Under the pieces are notes generated by a model. The model saw only the letters and a program-made list of their open reading frames with translations. It did no database searches and was not told where the DNA came from. Below, in pieces: positions 1 through 9,312 of a stretch of 64,000 bases of DNA (positions are counted from its first letter, which is position 1; every line of letters starts with the position of its first letter). This stretch comes from Dipteris shenzhenensis. Its lineage: Eukaryota; Polypodiophyta; Polypodiopsida; Gleicheniales. The stretch lies in assembly GCA_047967505.1 (NCBI GenBank), contig CM106538.1; one strand, written 5' to 3'. The translations under genes and the position numbers were made by a program.

Positions 1-1311
1 TGAGGCCGACTGCCATGTATGCGGCACCTTTTTGGCGGTGTGATATTTCAGCAACAGAATGGAGAAGATTTGAGCGGCTAGAAGTGATTATGGGCTCTAG
101 GATGATTCGGAGTAAGCCCTCGGTCCCCCATCAGATAGTACAGGAAGAGTTTGCCATGACCCCTCTCCAGGTTGATGCCATTTTTCAGACAGTGGCTTTC
201 CTCCACGGAGTTTGGGACCTACTTTGCGAGAGACTTCCGAGGCTGGCACACTAGTCCTTCATACGACTAGCTAAGAGTGGGGTAGGTACAGCATGGTTTG
301 CACGCATCACCGCATGGTTTGCCAGTCACGGCATTCAGATGGATTGGCTTCCCTTTAGCATGGATGCACTGCCCGAGTTGATCCCACGGGATGAGATTAA
401 CCGCATCTACGGTTAGATCTCCTCCAACTCCACACATCTCGCACTTTAGGGGGGGGGGACCAAGACTTCCCAACCAAAACCCAGCTCTACTATGACCACT
501 TTCTGAGAGTATTGAAGGATGGGCTCATCATCAGACCTCAATATCTCGAGGACAGAAGAGTCTGACACGCACAGAGGATTGCCATCAGACAAATGCGGGT
601 CTCGTCCCATCAACTGAGGATCGAGGCAGGGAGAGCTGCACGCATACTTAGAGAGCAGCGGACTTGCAGGTTGTGCACAATGGGCGTGGTCGAGACAGAG
701 GAGCACTTTCTTTGTGTCTTCCTAGCCTACTATGAGATCCGAGGGCACTACCACTGCCTTTTTCAGGAGGGGCACGACTTTGGCCCACTCTCACGTCTGA
801 TCCACTTCCAGGACCAAGTTTGTATTGGGCTCTACCTGATGGAGATGCGACGACACAAAGAGACACTACTACGACATATCAGAGAGCAGCAAGATGGGAC
901 CACCACACCACAAGGTACTAAGGTAGACCGAGCGCAGAGACAGGTCATGGATTTTTATGCATTTAACTCAGCTCCAAGGCACTCTGGGATAGAGGAGGAG
1001 GAGCTAGCCGACATGAGAGATATATGGATCGGTGGGGAGAGCCGACACAACACTACTAGGTGAGGGACACCGAGAACGTAAATGGTGCGATAGGCGACCA
1101 GAGCACATGATCGAGGTTCGACCTATTTCAGCTCTCCTTAGGGGAGATCGACCGAGGCGAGGGGTCACCCTTAACATAGCCCATCGGATCCAGAGATCGA
1201 GGAGACCACGCCCTCCACCACGGGAGACATCCTGACAGATGCAAATACGTGCGCTCTTTGCATCTCATCAGAGAGCCACCATGAAGCCTGGATACGTGGA
1301 GCCGATCCATG
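1..1311 (+). pseudogene. LINE-A ORF2 C-terminal fragment
   Basis: This is the 3' part of a non-LTR retrotransposon ORF2 in several frames with stops. Residues read from 15-254 and 593-1063 match the end of the longer minus-strand copy at 22933-24210: both carry the MYAAPFW stretch, the VSSHQL stretch and a CxxC...EEHFxC zinc-finger motif. That finger is typical of LINE ORF2 C-termini downstream of the reverse transcriptase. The RT and endonuclease parts lie outside the window or were never copied. The 3' UTR is split at 1311 by the copia-1 insertion and resumes at 4294. It is a dead copy: frames shift near 254 and 590, and a run of ten G near 449 also breaks the frame. Confidence 0.8.
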
Positions 1312-1581
1312 TGTAGGCCATCTTTTGGTGGTTCTAGTGATGCCCTATAGACCATGGTATGTGCCTTGTAGGCATAAGTGTAGGCACTTATTGTGTTAGT
1401 GCTTACTATGCCACGTAGGACACTTAGTCCTATGTGACACCTAGGACACTTAGTCCTAGGCCTAGATACAAGTACTTTGTACTTGTGTTTAGGAACCTTA
1501 TCTAAGTTGACGTGACTTCTTCTTCGACTTGTCCTGTACTGCACACTCTCTCTCTCTCTCTCTCTTCGTTTAGCATCTACA
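1312..1581 (+). repeat. 5' LTR of copia-1
   Basis: Begins TGTAGG and ends CTACA, the usual TG...CA limits with short inverted ends. It contains the phrase CACTTAGTCCTA twice and a CT run before the end. The same LTR family occurs at 4028-4293 and, more diverged, at 12255-12509. Confidence 0.93.
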
Positions 1582-1582
1582 G

Positions 1583-1594
1583 TGGTATCAGAGC
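1583..1594 (+). other. Primer-binding site, initiator tRNA-Met
   Basis: TGGTATCAGAGC starts one base after the 5' LTR. It is complementary to the 3' end of plant initiator tRNA-Met, the standard primer of Ty1/copia elements. Confidence 0.93.
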
Positions 1595-1719
1595 AGGTAT
1601 TGCTCTAGCCTTCCAGCTCTCCTCAACCCCGAGTACTCCATTGCTCATTGGAGAGTTTTCTGCCCTGCTGGTCGACACTCTCCCAGATCTGGTTCGAGGC
1701 TCTTCATCGCTATTTGCTC

Positions 1720-2180
1720 CGTCGTACCTTTAGTGGTACCTGCGCTATACCTGCACGCTGCATCGCCAGTAAGGCCGTACAACCGTACCTTCAGTGGTAT
1801 TCGCGTCGTACAACCATACGGTTCTGCTACGTATTGTGCATCGTTGTACTGTACTGCACGTCGCCGTACAACTGCGCGTCACCATACTGCCCGTCGCCGT
1901 ACATCGTACTGCCCGTCGCTGTACACCATATTGCCCGTCGCTGTACACCTGCGCATTGCCGTACGGAATAAGTATCTGCGACAGCCGTACGCTCTTCTCC
2001 GTACAAGTGTACTCGCACCGTACCTGCTTTGTACAGGTTCGTTTGCTCCGTACGATCATCTGCTCCGTACGTTCCCCTGCACATCAGCCGTCGTACAACT
2101 TGTACCTGCATTCCGTACACGTGTACTTTGAGAACAGCTGACCGTACAGCTTGTACCTACTCCGAGTGTTTTGTACAATT
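1720..2180 (+). repeat. GTAC-core array in copia-1 leader
   Basis: By eye about 27 copies of GTAC occur in 460 bases, mostly as CCGTACAA, TCGTACAA, TGTACCTG or TGTACA. Chance would give about two. The spacing is irregular, so this is a cluster and not a simple tandem repeat. Similar clusters lie at the same place in copia-2 (12590-12970) and copia-4 (43360-43680, opposite strand). CGTACAA resembles the published site for plant SBP-box (SPL) transcription factors, which need a GTAC core. Whether they bind here is inference. Confidence 0.85.
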
Positions 2181-2214
2181 TTGAAGTGCGAATTTACTTT
2201 CAGTGGTATCTACA

Positions 2215-2600
2215 TTTGCAATTTGGGGCTTTTGCAGGACATTGCAAAATTTGGGGCTTTCACACATTTGCCCTCTTTTTGGCCTATTTGCCCTAAATAA
2301 ATTTGGGGCTTTTGCCAAATTTGCTGTTTTTGCATCAGATTGCAGTACATTAAATCAGATTGCAGGACATTCAGTTACATTTGCAGGACATTGAGTCAGA
2401 TTTGCATACATTGGGTCACATTTGCAAAATTTCAGCAAAATTTGGGGCTTTTCTGAATTTGCCCTCTTTTTGGCTTATTTGCCCTCAATAAATTTGGGGC
2501 TTTTGCCAAATTTGCTGTTTTTGCAGTGAACATTGCCTATCACAGTCACATTTGGGTCAGATCTGCATTTGCCCTTTGATTTGGGTCAGAAAATTGCAGA
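2215..2600 (+). repeat. Duplicated T-rich leader module of copia-1
   Basis: A block of about 75 bases containing TTTGCCCTCTTTTTGGC and TTTGGGGCTTTTGCC appears twice (about 2262-2345 and 2455-2525). Short TTTGCAGGACATTG-like repeats lie between and after the copies. Copia-2 has one copy near 13300-13375, and a diverged opposite-strand version lies in copia-4 near 43010-43200. It is non-coding leader sequence between the GTAC array and gag. Confidence 0.75.
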
Positions 2601-2693
2601 TATTTGCTGTCATTTTTAGGACAGCCAGCTTATTGCAGTGATAGCCTTGAGGCTTTTGGGTTTTCCGGTCTTTTACAAGTTATCACAGTTGCT

Positions 2694-3899
2694 ATGGCTG
2701 GGAACAATCAAGATTTATTTGGAGTTCTTCGTGAAGATGATAAGTTGGATGGCACCAACTATCCGATGTGGTCTTATCTCATGAAACATATTCTTGTTGC
2801 AAAGCAATTGTGGAATATTGTTTCTGGGGCTGATCTGAGGCCAGCCAATCCTTCAGTGGTTGTTTCTACTGCTGCACCTTCTGCAGGTGGTACTTCTCCT
2901 GATGCCTCTTCCTCTAGCACTCCAGCTGTTGCTCTTCCAACTCAAGAACAGTCTAGATGGGATGCAAGAGATGCAAATGCACATTCATGCATTGCTTTAT
3001 CATGCAAGAGAATCATTATTCCACACATCCGTTCTTGCAGGACAGCAAAGGATGCTTGGGATAAATTGGCTTCTCTATATCAGATTCGCAATAAAGCTCG
3101 TGTTGCATATTTGAGAAGGCAATTACAGGAAGTGAATATGAATGAAGGTGAGTCAATGGATGCATATTTGACAAAGGTCAAGGACCTCATGGAACAGCTT
3201 GCCAACATTGATGAAGTGGTGCCAAATTCACAGCTTGTCAGTACTACATTGAATGGACTACCAGATACATATCAAGGGTTTGCTACAACCCTTCGATTAG
3301 TGGCCATGGGTAATCCATACCACTATTCTTTTGATCAGCTTGTTACTTTGCTTTTGAAGGAAGAGCAAAGTAGAGCTAACAGACAAGCCATTATTCCTGA
3401 TCATGCATTTGCTTCACAGCAAACCATGCATGCTTACACGGATAGTGACTGGGCAAGATGTTCCGACACCAGAGTGTCACATACTGGCAATTGTTTTTTG
3501 CTTGGCAATTCATGTATTTCTTGGCTCAGCAAGAAGCAACCGACAGTTGCCACGTCTAGTTGTGAGGCTGAGTACAGGGCAGCCTTCACCGCTACAGTAG
3601 AGTGTGTTTGGCTTCGACAGTTACTTACAGATCTTGGTATTTGCCAGACATCCTCCACTATTGTCTACACTGACAGCCAGAGTGCTTTGGCCATTGCGCG
3701 TAACCCAGTGTTTCATGTGCGTACCAAGCATATTGAAGTTCACTATCATTATGTTCGGGAGCGGTTGTCAGCAGGCGACATAGAGTTGTCCTATCTTCCC
3801 ACAGAGGACAACATCGCAGATATGTTTACAAAGGCACTTCCTCGTCCCAAGTTCGAAGTCTTCCGACAGGCTTTACACTTGGTTCCCTTTGTTACATGA
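2694..3899 (+). CDS. Gag-RNase H fusion protein
   Basis: An open frame of 402 codons from the ATG at 2694, chosen because MAGNN starts the region that aligns with copia-2 gag. The frame is open upstream to 2604. Residues 1-240 are a copia-type Gag with the LDGTNYPMWS motif and the UBN2-like helical region, ending before the zinc knuckle. At about 3415-3425 it passes in frame into RNase H: DSDWA, SWLSKKQPTVATSS, EAEYRA, the TDSQSA motif, TKHIEVHYHYVR and the terminal FTKALPRPKF. Three catalytic acidic positions of copia RNase H (DSD, EAE, TDS) are visible. Zinc knuckle, protease, integrase and polymerase are deleted. The open frame may reflect youth or selection for the Gag part. Confidence 0.85.
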   Translation: MAGNNQDLFGVLREDDKLDGTNYPMWSYLMKHILVAKQLWNIVSGADLRPANPSVVVSTAAPSAGGTSPDASSSSTPAVALPTQEQSRWDARDANAHSCIALSCKRIIIPHIRSCRTAKDAWDKLASLYQIRNKARVAYLRRQLQEVNMNEGESMDAYLTKVKDLMEQLANIDEVVPNSQLVSTTLNGLPDTYQGFATTLRLVAMGNPYHYSFDQLVTLLLKEEQSRANRQAIIPDHAFASQQTMHAYTDSDWARCSDTRVSHTGNCFLLGNSCISWLSKKQPTVATSSCEAEYRAAFTATVECVWLRQLLTDLGICQTSSTIVYTDSQSALAIARNPVFHVRTKHIEVHYHYVRERLSAGDIELSYLPTEDNIADMFTKALPRPKFEVFRQALHLVPFVT

Positions 3900-4016
3900 T
3901 CTGACATTCCTTGTACATTCATAGGTGGCTATATCCTTTTGGATGAACATGTGCCACCATGACCAGAAACTACCAGGTATTCTGAGACGTTTCCAGAGTA
4001 CTTCAGCCCATCCCAT

Positions 4017-4027
4017 GGAGGGGGGTT
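4017..4027 (+). other. Polypurine tract of copia-1
   Basis: GGAGGGGGG followed by TT lies directly before the 3' LTR. It is the expected primer site for plus-strand DNA synthesis. Confidence 0.85.
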
Positions 4028-4293
4028 TGTAGGCCATCTTTTGGTGGTTCTAGTGATGCCCTATAGGCCATGGTATGTGCCTTGTAGGCATAACTGTAGG
4101 CACTTATTGTGTTAGTGCTTACTATGCCACGTAGGACACTTAGTCCTATGTGACACCTAGGACACTTAGTCCTAGGCCTAGATACAAGTACTTTGTACTT
4201 GTGTTTAGGAACCTTATCTAAGTTGACGTGACTTCTTCTTCGGCTCGTCCTGTACTGCACACACTCTCTCTCTCTCTTCGTTTAGCATCTACA
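4028..4293 (+). repeat. 3' LTR of copia-1
   Basis: Matches 1312-1581 with about four substitutions and a shorter CT run. It is followed by the CCATG target duplication, after which the LINE-A 3' UTR resumes. Confidence 0.93.
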
Positions 4294-4522
4294 CCATGCA
4301 CTTGGGACTCTAGCTCTGAGCACTTGATATTCTCATGCCACCCTCATGCTATTTTGCTACTTTTTTGCTATTTTGTACTAGTATAGCATTTTAGTACTCA
4401 ACAAGGGCCTTAGTGAGCCCTTTGCCCTAGCCCACAGTGGTTTGTATGAGTTACTTGATTCCGTACTTTGTCCCATAGGCCCGCGAGGCCTCCTGCGGAC
4501 GTCTCTCTCTGTCTCTCTCTCT
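4294..4522 (+). mobile_element. LINE-A 3' UTR and CT tail, resumed
   Basis: This continues the LINE copy interrupted at 1311. It includes TTGTATGAGTTA, then the terminal block from 4470: GTCCCATAGGC, a small stem, GGCCTCCTGCGGAC, then a CT-rich microsatellite. The same block ends the other LINE-A copies of the window. The next LINE piece starts at 4523, directly at the end of the tail. Confidence 0.8.
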
Positions 4523-4823
4523 CATGGCAGGAGGCATGGTCGATGGCCATGACTTCCATCATTTCTTTGGATCACAGACCCCTTAGGGAAGACGATGTTC
4601 CTCATATTTCATATTTTACATTTTGTATCTAGGCAATTTTGGTACTCTATTTCATTTCATTTTGTATCTAGGATTTTTGTAGCCATTTTTGGCATCTTAG
4701 CGGTATTACGATGAGGCCACCTAGTTGGCGCATCGTTGATGATGTATTTTCCTTTCGGATGATTTTGTGTCCCATAGGCCATGTATGGCCTTCCGTGGAC
4801 CTTTAATAAAATTTCTTTCTTCT

Positions 4824-4854
<31 letters not shown>
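4523..4854 (+). mobile_element. LINE-A truncated 3' end
   Basis: Starts inside the last codons of ORF2 (MAGGMVDG then FFGSQTP and a stop). The minus-strand copy at 22933 ends the same way. After about 180 bases of 3' UTR comes the terminal block at 4769: CCCATAGGCC, ATGTATGGCC, CCGTGGAC, a TTTAATAAAA polyadenylation-like stretch and a CT tail. A near-identical piece lies at 47041-47460, so both come from one subfamily. Confidence 0.85.
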
Positions 4855-5080
4855 GCAGTTCTCTTACGTTCCCTCTCACCCCTCGACTCAGCTCCATGCC
4901 CGCCTCCCCGCTTAGTTCTCCCGCTCACCTTTCAACTCAGCTCTCCACTCACCTCCTCGCTTAGCACTCCCGCTCAATGCTCCGCTCAGCTCTCGCGCTC
5001 ACCACTCCGCTCAGCGCTCACCTATCCCGCTAGCTCTCCGCTCAGCTTACCTCTCTTGTTCAGCTCTTTTGGTCGAGGGG
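4855..5080 (+). repeat. Degenerate CGCTCAGCTCTC-like repeats
   Basis: Many imperfect copies of a short C/T-rich word around CTCAGCTCTC and CTCCGCTCA. No open frame of interest. It may be expanded or eroded LINE tail. Confidence 0.5.
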
Positions 5081-6058
5081 GCGTAGATAGCAATATTGCA
5101 AGTTCCATCTGCCAAAGAGAACACTCCTAGCTGCGCTGAACCCCCAGCCCAACTAGGGGGTTAGTACAGCCAAGAGGTAGCAAGAGAATTTGCCAGCAAA
5201 GAGTGGCCCAGCCTAAACCCCCTCAACTCCAGCAGCACTGACCAGTAGAAACATATATGCCACGATTACAGCTCGAACACCCTCTCTATATGCATAGGTC
5301 TATGAATGAGGAGGTCTTTTTGACCGACCCATCATTAGGTATCATTAACATATTTTGTTCCTACAAGATCAGGTGAGAGAGTTGAAGATGGAACTGGTGG
5401 ATCCAATCACTAGAATCCAAGTGCTTGAAGGACTTGGTAAGCAGGAAGTAATAGATGACGTTGTCAAGCCTTGCAAGGCTTCCCCCTAACCCCGAGTTAG
5501 CCTCCACAGTCAAAGATTTAGTTCATACTGAAGTATAGACAGCCGAGAAGGAGGCCACTGTGGAGTTTGAAGCAAAGGCAAACAAAGTTGATATTCAAGA
5601 AGAGATCATAGAACATGAAGCTAGAGAGGATAATGCATTAAAAATCAGAATTGAGGGACTTCCGGACAGATGGTACAAAGAGGACTCATTTGATGATACC
5701 TTAGCACATGTCAATGCAGCTATGCCTAACATTGACTGGACAGCAAACGAGGATGACAAGCTTGACAACCCTAATGAAGATGGTGAAGCTAGAGCAGTTC
5801 GTATTGGTAAATGTAAAGGACATGCTGTCATTACATTCAATGTCATTACTTCAGTTTTTCAAGCCCACCTCATATGAGAATTAGTTATGGGATAGAGACG
5901 TTTGTCAGCATCAGCTTACAAGCCTACACATGTGGATTCAGTGGCACCTTGCTCAAGATTGCACTCACTAGTATCATCTTTCTTTGGCTTTTGCAGCACC
6001 ATTGCTTAACAAGTGGCACTTGGCTTCAAAAAATAGGCAGATCCCCAAAGCATTGGTC
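5081..6058 (+). other. Mostly unassigned stretch with one fragment
   Basis: Apart from the coding-like piece at 5560-5877 I recognise nothing here. It ends at the target duplication TGGTC (6054-6058) of the gag-only element. Confidence 0.5.
5560..5877 (+). pseudogene. L1 ORF1-like fragment
   Basis: An open frame of 105 codons. It reads as an acidic helical stretch followed by KIRIEGLPD, then VRIGKCKG and AVITFN. An IRIxGLPE start, an RIG core and a VxF strand are the signature order of the RRM-type domain of L1 ORF1 proteins (transposase_22). Upstream from 5370 a related frame with stops reads as a coiled-coil-like region, as expected for ORF1. It could instead be part of an unrelated RNA-binding protein. 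No ORF2 follows. The assignment rests on motif resemblance only. Confidence 0.4.
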
Positions 6059-6347
6059 TGATGGGATATCTCAAGGTGTATGCCCCAGGCACACCTTGGT
6101 TTCTATGTGTATGTGCTAGAGGCACAGTTAGGTGCCCATAAGCACTGTTAGGTGGTGGTAGAAGCCACATAGGATGATTGAGAGAATCTAGGAGCAGATT
6201 GAGGAGATGATTGTGGAGCTCAGAGGTCATCAGCGATGTCAGTGATCATGTAAGAGGTGCCTACTTAAAGACCTCACCTTTCTTCATTCTATGAGCAAGA
6301 ATTCTCAGTTTGTGTTCAATCCATGCTTTCCTTTCAGTTCACCAACA
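6059..6347 (+). repeat. 5' LTR of gag-only element
   Basis: 289 bp, TGATGGG...ACCAACA. It contains an inverted pair GGTGTATGCC...GGCACACC near its start. Partner of 8431-8719. Confidence 0.93.
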
Positions 6348-6360
6348 TGGTATCAGAGCC
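6348..6360 (+). other. Primer-binding site, initiator tRNA-Met
   Basis: TGGTATCAGAGCC follows the LTR with no gap. Confidence 0.93.
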
Positions 6361-7215
6361 CTTTGATCCTCCTTGAGCCCATTTGTGCCACATCATCTTC
6401 TTCTTCTCCATCTTCTTCTTCTTCATCTTCACCATTTCTTCCCTTTCTTCCCAAATCTTGCTAAAGCTTGTTCTCCCTCGTTTCGCCGCCATTCTCCAAG
6501 CCCTTCCTGCTGGAGATACCCCTCGAATGGGCGAACTTCCACCTGCAAGCAATTGAAGAAAGGTTGTCGCTGCTGGTCGCCATTCCACGAAAATCGTCGA
6601 AACTGTCTTCTGCGTTTTCTCTGTGTCTGCTCCACCTTTCTCTAATTCCTTTCAGGGGAAGCTTCTCCATACCTTGGGCTATCTTGTGTTGAAATCTGAG
6701 CAGCAATGGTTGCATATTCAAGGAGAACAGAGCCAAAAACCAGTCGATTTTGATGACGCTCCAGCCAGCAATATCGCGCACCATTTCGCCCAACCTCTGT
6801 GCTAGATCTTCTTGGTATATGAGCTTTCTTTCGCTTCAGAAAGCCCTGTTTTCTTTGCTTTGAAGAGTGAGATACAAGCCCTCCAAGTTCAGGCCTCTGT
6901 TTTGGACTGTTTTGACAAGGTTGTGAGTTTGATGCTACATTAGATGCTACTTTAGCATTTCTGAGGTTTTAAAGTATTGAAAAGCATCAGTACAACTGTG
7001 GCTACAACTTTCTTTTAAGTTGATATACTTGGATTTGCTTGGAATACTTTCATTTAGTCACTTCTATGAAGCATGCAAGTGAAAGCATCATTGATTTGTA
7101 GTATGGATTTTGATTGCAAGCCTTTGCTACTCTAAATGCTTGTATTTTGAAGCTCTTCAACTCTTTCTAGCCTTGTAAGAGAGTAGACACTGCCCATTCT
7201 GGGTTAGACCCTCTC
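6361..7215 (+). other. Non-coding leader of gag-only element
   Basis: About 850 bases between primer site and gag start. It begins with a C/T-rich stretch (TTCTTCTTC repeats near 6390-6440). No conserved frame is seen. Confidence 0.6.
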
Positions 7216-8058
7216 ATGGCTACCATCTTGAATATGGATAAGTTCAATGGTAAGGGCTTTCACACATGGCAGATGAAGGTTAAGTTTGCATTGATGAGGG
7301 AAAACCTCTGGGGGCTTGTCAAACCGGCTTCAACTTCTTCTTCAACAGCCTCCAATGTTGGAGAATCCTCAGCTCCGACACACCCGGCAAGAGATCCTGC
7401 TAGAGAGGAGAAAGCCTATGGCACCATTGCTCTTGCTTTAGGAGATGACTATATTCATCACATCTCTGATTTGGAGTCTCCTTCTGAAGCTTGGCAGAAG
7501 CTTGATATTATTTTTGGTGCTAGCTCTCACATCTCAAAGTTGTCACTTAAGATTGCTTTCTTTGAATTAAAGATGGCTAGTGGCACTCCTTTGGCTGCCC
7601 ATGTCAATCATATGCGGAGTCTCATGACTCAACTTGCTTCTATCAACTCTTCAATCACTACAGATGATGCAATGGCAGTGTTGCTCAAGAGTATGCCTGA
7701 AGATTATGATCATGTTGTTACCACTTTGAAAAATCTTCCTAATCCTAATCTTGAAGGTCTCATTTCTGCTCTTCAAGAAGAAGAAAGGCACATGGAACTC
7801 CGGAGAGGCAATGACACAGCCTATGCCATAAAAATCCAAAAGGGCAAGTTTTCACCTTGCAAACATTGTGGAAAGACTAATCACCTCCCAAAAGACTGCT
7901 TCAAGATCAATCCATGCAAACACTATTGCAAAAACAATCACCATGAAAAGTTTTGTAGAGCCAAAAAGGAAGCAACTACAAAGTCAGAAATTGCCAATCT
8001 ACTTTCAGTTGATGTGCCTCCACAAGATGAGGCATCCTATGAAGATTATGCTTTTTGA
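7216..8058 (+). CDS. Copia-type Gag protein
   Basis: 280 codons from an ATG directly before ILNMDKFNGKGF, the usual start of this Gag type. Residues 8-40 carry the FHTWQMKVKFAL motif and residues 60-200 the helical UBN2 region. Residues 215-230 form a zinc knuckle, CKHCGKTNHLPKDC (CX2CX4HX4C). A second, irregular copy (CKHYCKNNHHEKFC) follows. The frame is intact and ends at 8058 without any pol. Gag forms the virus-like particle and binds element RNA. With the other proteins missing, replication would depend on a helper element. Confidence 0.88.
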   Translation: MATILNMDKFNGKGFHTWQMKVKFALMRENLWGLVKPASTSSSTASNVGESSAPTHPARDPAREEKAYGTIALALGDDYIHHISDLESPSEAWQKLDIIFGASSHISKLSLKIAFFELKMASGTPLAAHVNHMRSLMTQLASINSSITTDDAMAVLLKSMPEDYDHVVTTLKNLPNPNLEGLISALQEEERHMELRRGNDTAYAIKIQKGKFSPCKHCGKTNHLPKDCFKINPCKHYCKNNHHEKFCRAKKEATTKSEIANLLSVDVPPQDEASYEDYAF

Positions 8059-8430
8059 ATCATCTCCATATATGCTCCCGATCTCCCTTTTTTATGTTGA
8101 GTCAAGGTACTCAGCCTGGATAGTCCTCCAAAATGAATGAAATGAACTATTGTGTTTTGTAAACACCTCTGGTCACCATATGATGCAGGCCATGTGTATG
8201 TGTTTTACTCCATGGTACCTCCTGCAGACATTGTGTGCATGTACATGCAGGGGAGATAACCATTGGAAGGTCTTTTGTATCCCTTTTGTTTACTTCACAC
8301 CCTTGGGAATCCCTTGCTAGCATGAGAACCTAGCCATAGATTTATCCTTGACCACCATGAGATGGCATGAGAAACTATGAGACTAGATGTATCCTTGACA
8401 TAGTCTGAGGCATTCCCTTGAGGGGGGGTA
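8059..8430 (+). other. 3' non-coding part and polypurine tract
   Basis: No frame. It ends with TTGAGGGGGGGTA (8418-8430), the polypurine tract directly before the 3' LTR. Confidence 0.7.
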
Positions 8431-8719
8431 TGATGGGATATCTCAAGGTGTATGCCCCAGGCACACCTTGGTTTCTATGTGTGTGTGCTAGAGGCACAGT
8501 TAAGTGCCCATAAGCACTGTTAGGTGGTGGTAGAAGGCACATAGGATGATTAAGAGAATCTAGGAGCAGATTGAGGAGATGATTGTGGAGCTCAGAGGTC
8601 ATCAGTGATGTCAATGATCATGTAAGAGGTGCCTACTTAAGGACCTCACCTTTCTTCATTCTATGAGCAAGAATTCTCAGTTTGTGTTTACTCCATGCTT
8701 TCCTTTCAGTTCACCAACA
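8431..8719 (+). repeat. 3' LTR of gag-only element
   Basis: 289 bp, about 97% identical to 6059-6347, followed by the TGGTC target duplication. Confidence 0.93.
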
Positions 8720-9300
8720 TGGTCGTCCTAGGCTGAGACTATTTATGGGCCTGTAATTAGCCAAGGTGTATTTGAAGAACGATTCATTGCTTGAAACAGT
8801 TTCCCTTTGGTTGCCTTTGACTTTCTATTACGCTCAAGTTAAGGCAACATGACCTCGGAAGGGTCAGTCGACATTTTCCTCTATAAGGATCAATGTTTGT
8901 ATTATATTTATTTGGGCTTCATGTAAATGGTCAAAGGGGTTAATGTCAAGGTCCTTGATGAGGGTGACAAGGCACTGACTAGATCGGTCTAAGGCTATGG
9001 GTCTTAAATGCATTAAGTGGGAAATGTGCCTAAAGGCAAGTGAATAAATTGATATCCCAAGAGAGGGTAAGTAAATATGCATTTAAGAGGTACCCTAGAA
9101 TGAAGACATGTGGCATACTAGATCCATCTAGGGAATTGGGGCTTGGTGGAATATGTAAGCTGGAGCCTTCACGTAGGGGTGGTGTTCTCAGAGTTTGCTA
9201 CCACCAAGATTGGCTAGGAGGAAAATCTGAGTGCCTGCCCCGTGATTGATCGTTGAATTGGCAATATGAAGCAGGTTCAAGTATAGTGATCATTATAATT
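8720..9300 (+). other. Unassigned, possible 5' LTR of gypsy-1
   Basis: The stretch ends close to a primer-site-like sequence at 9301, and a CA sits at 9291-9292, so it may hold the 5' LTR of the following gypsy element. No second copy of this sequence was seen, so the LTR cannot be delimited. Confidence 0.3.
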
Positions 9301-9312
9301 TGATATCAGAGC
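9301..9312 (+). other. Primer-binding-site-like sequence
   Basis: TGATATCAGAGC differs from the initiator tRNA-Met site by one base. It fits the start of the internal region of gypsy-1. No frame is recognised between here and 10269, which I take as a long leader. Confidence 0.5.

Larger units (their letters stand above)
1312..4293 (+). mobile_element. Copia-1, deletion-derivative LTR retrotransposon
   Basis: A complete short Ty1/copia element of about 3.0 kb. It has two near-identical LTRs (1312-1581 and 4028-4293), a primer-binding site right after the 5' LTR, a polypurine tract before the 3' LTR, and a perfect 5-bp target duplication CCATG at 1307-1311 and 4294-4298. The internal part holds a GTAC-rich leader and one open reading frame that joins Gag to RNase H. 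Protease, integrase and most of the reverse transcriptase are gone, so movement would need enzymes from a relative such as copia-2. The LTRs differ by about four substitutions plus a CT-repeat length change, so the insertion is fairly recent. It sits in a LINE-A 3' UTR whose uninterrupted form is present near 50617-50650. Confidence 0.92.
6059..8719 (+). mobile_element. Gag-only LTR retrotransposon (TR-GAG type)
   Basis: A complete 2.66-kb non-autonomous element. Two 289-bp LTRs start TGATGGG and end CAACA, and a 5-bp target duplication TGGTC is exact on both sides (6054-6058, 8720-8724). The initiator tRNA-Met primer site abuts the 5' LTR and a G-rich polypurine tract abuts the 3' LTR. The only gene is a copia-type gag with no protease, integrase or polymerase. 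This matches the published class of terminal-repeat elements carrying only GAG. The LTRs differ at about nine positions (roughly 3%), so it is older than copia-1 and copia-4. Confidence 0.92.

Noticed and set aside
1128-1544. 138-codon minus-strand frame, with a near copy at 4003-4260 and a relative near 12089
   Set aside because: It lies antisense in the copia LTR and recurs only because the LTR recurs.
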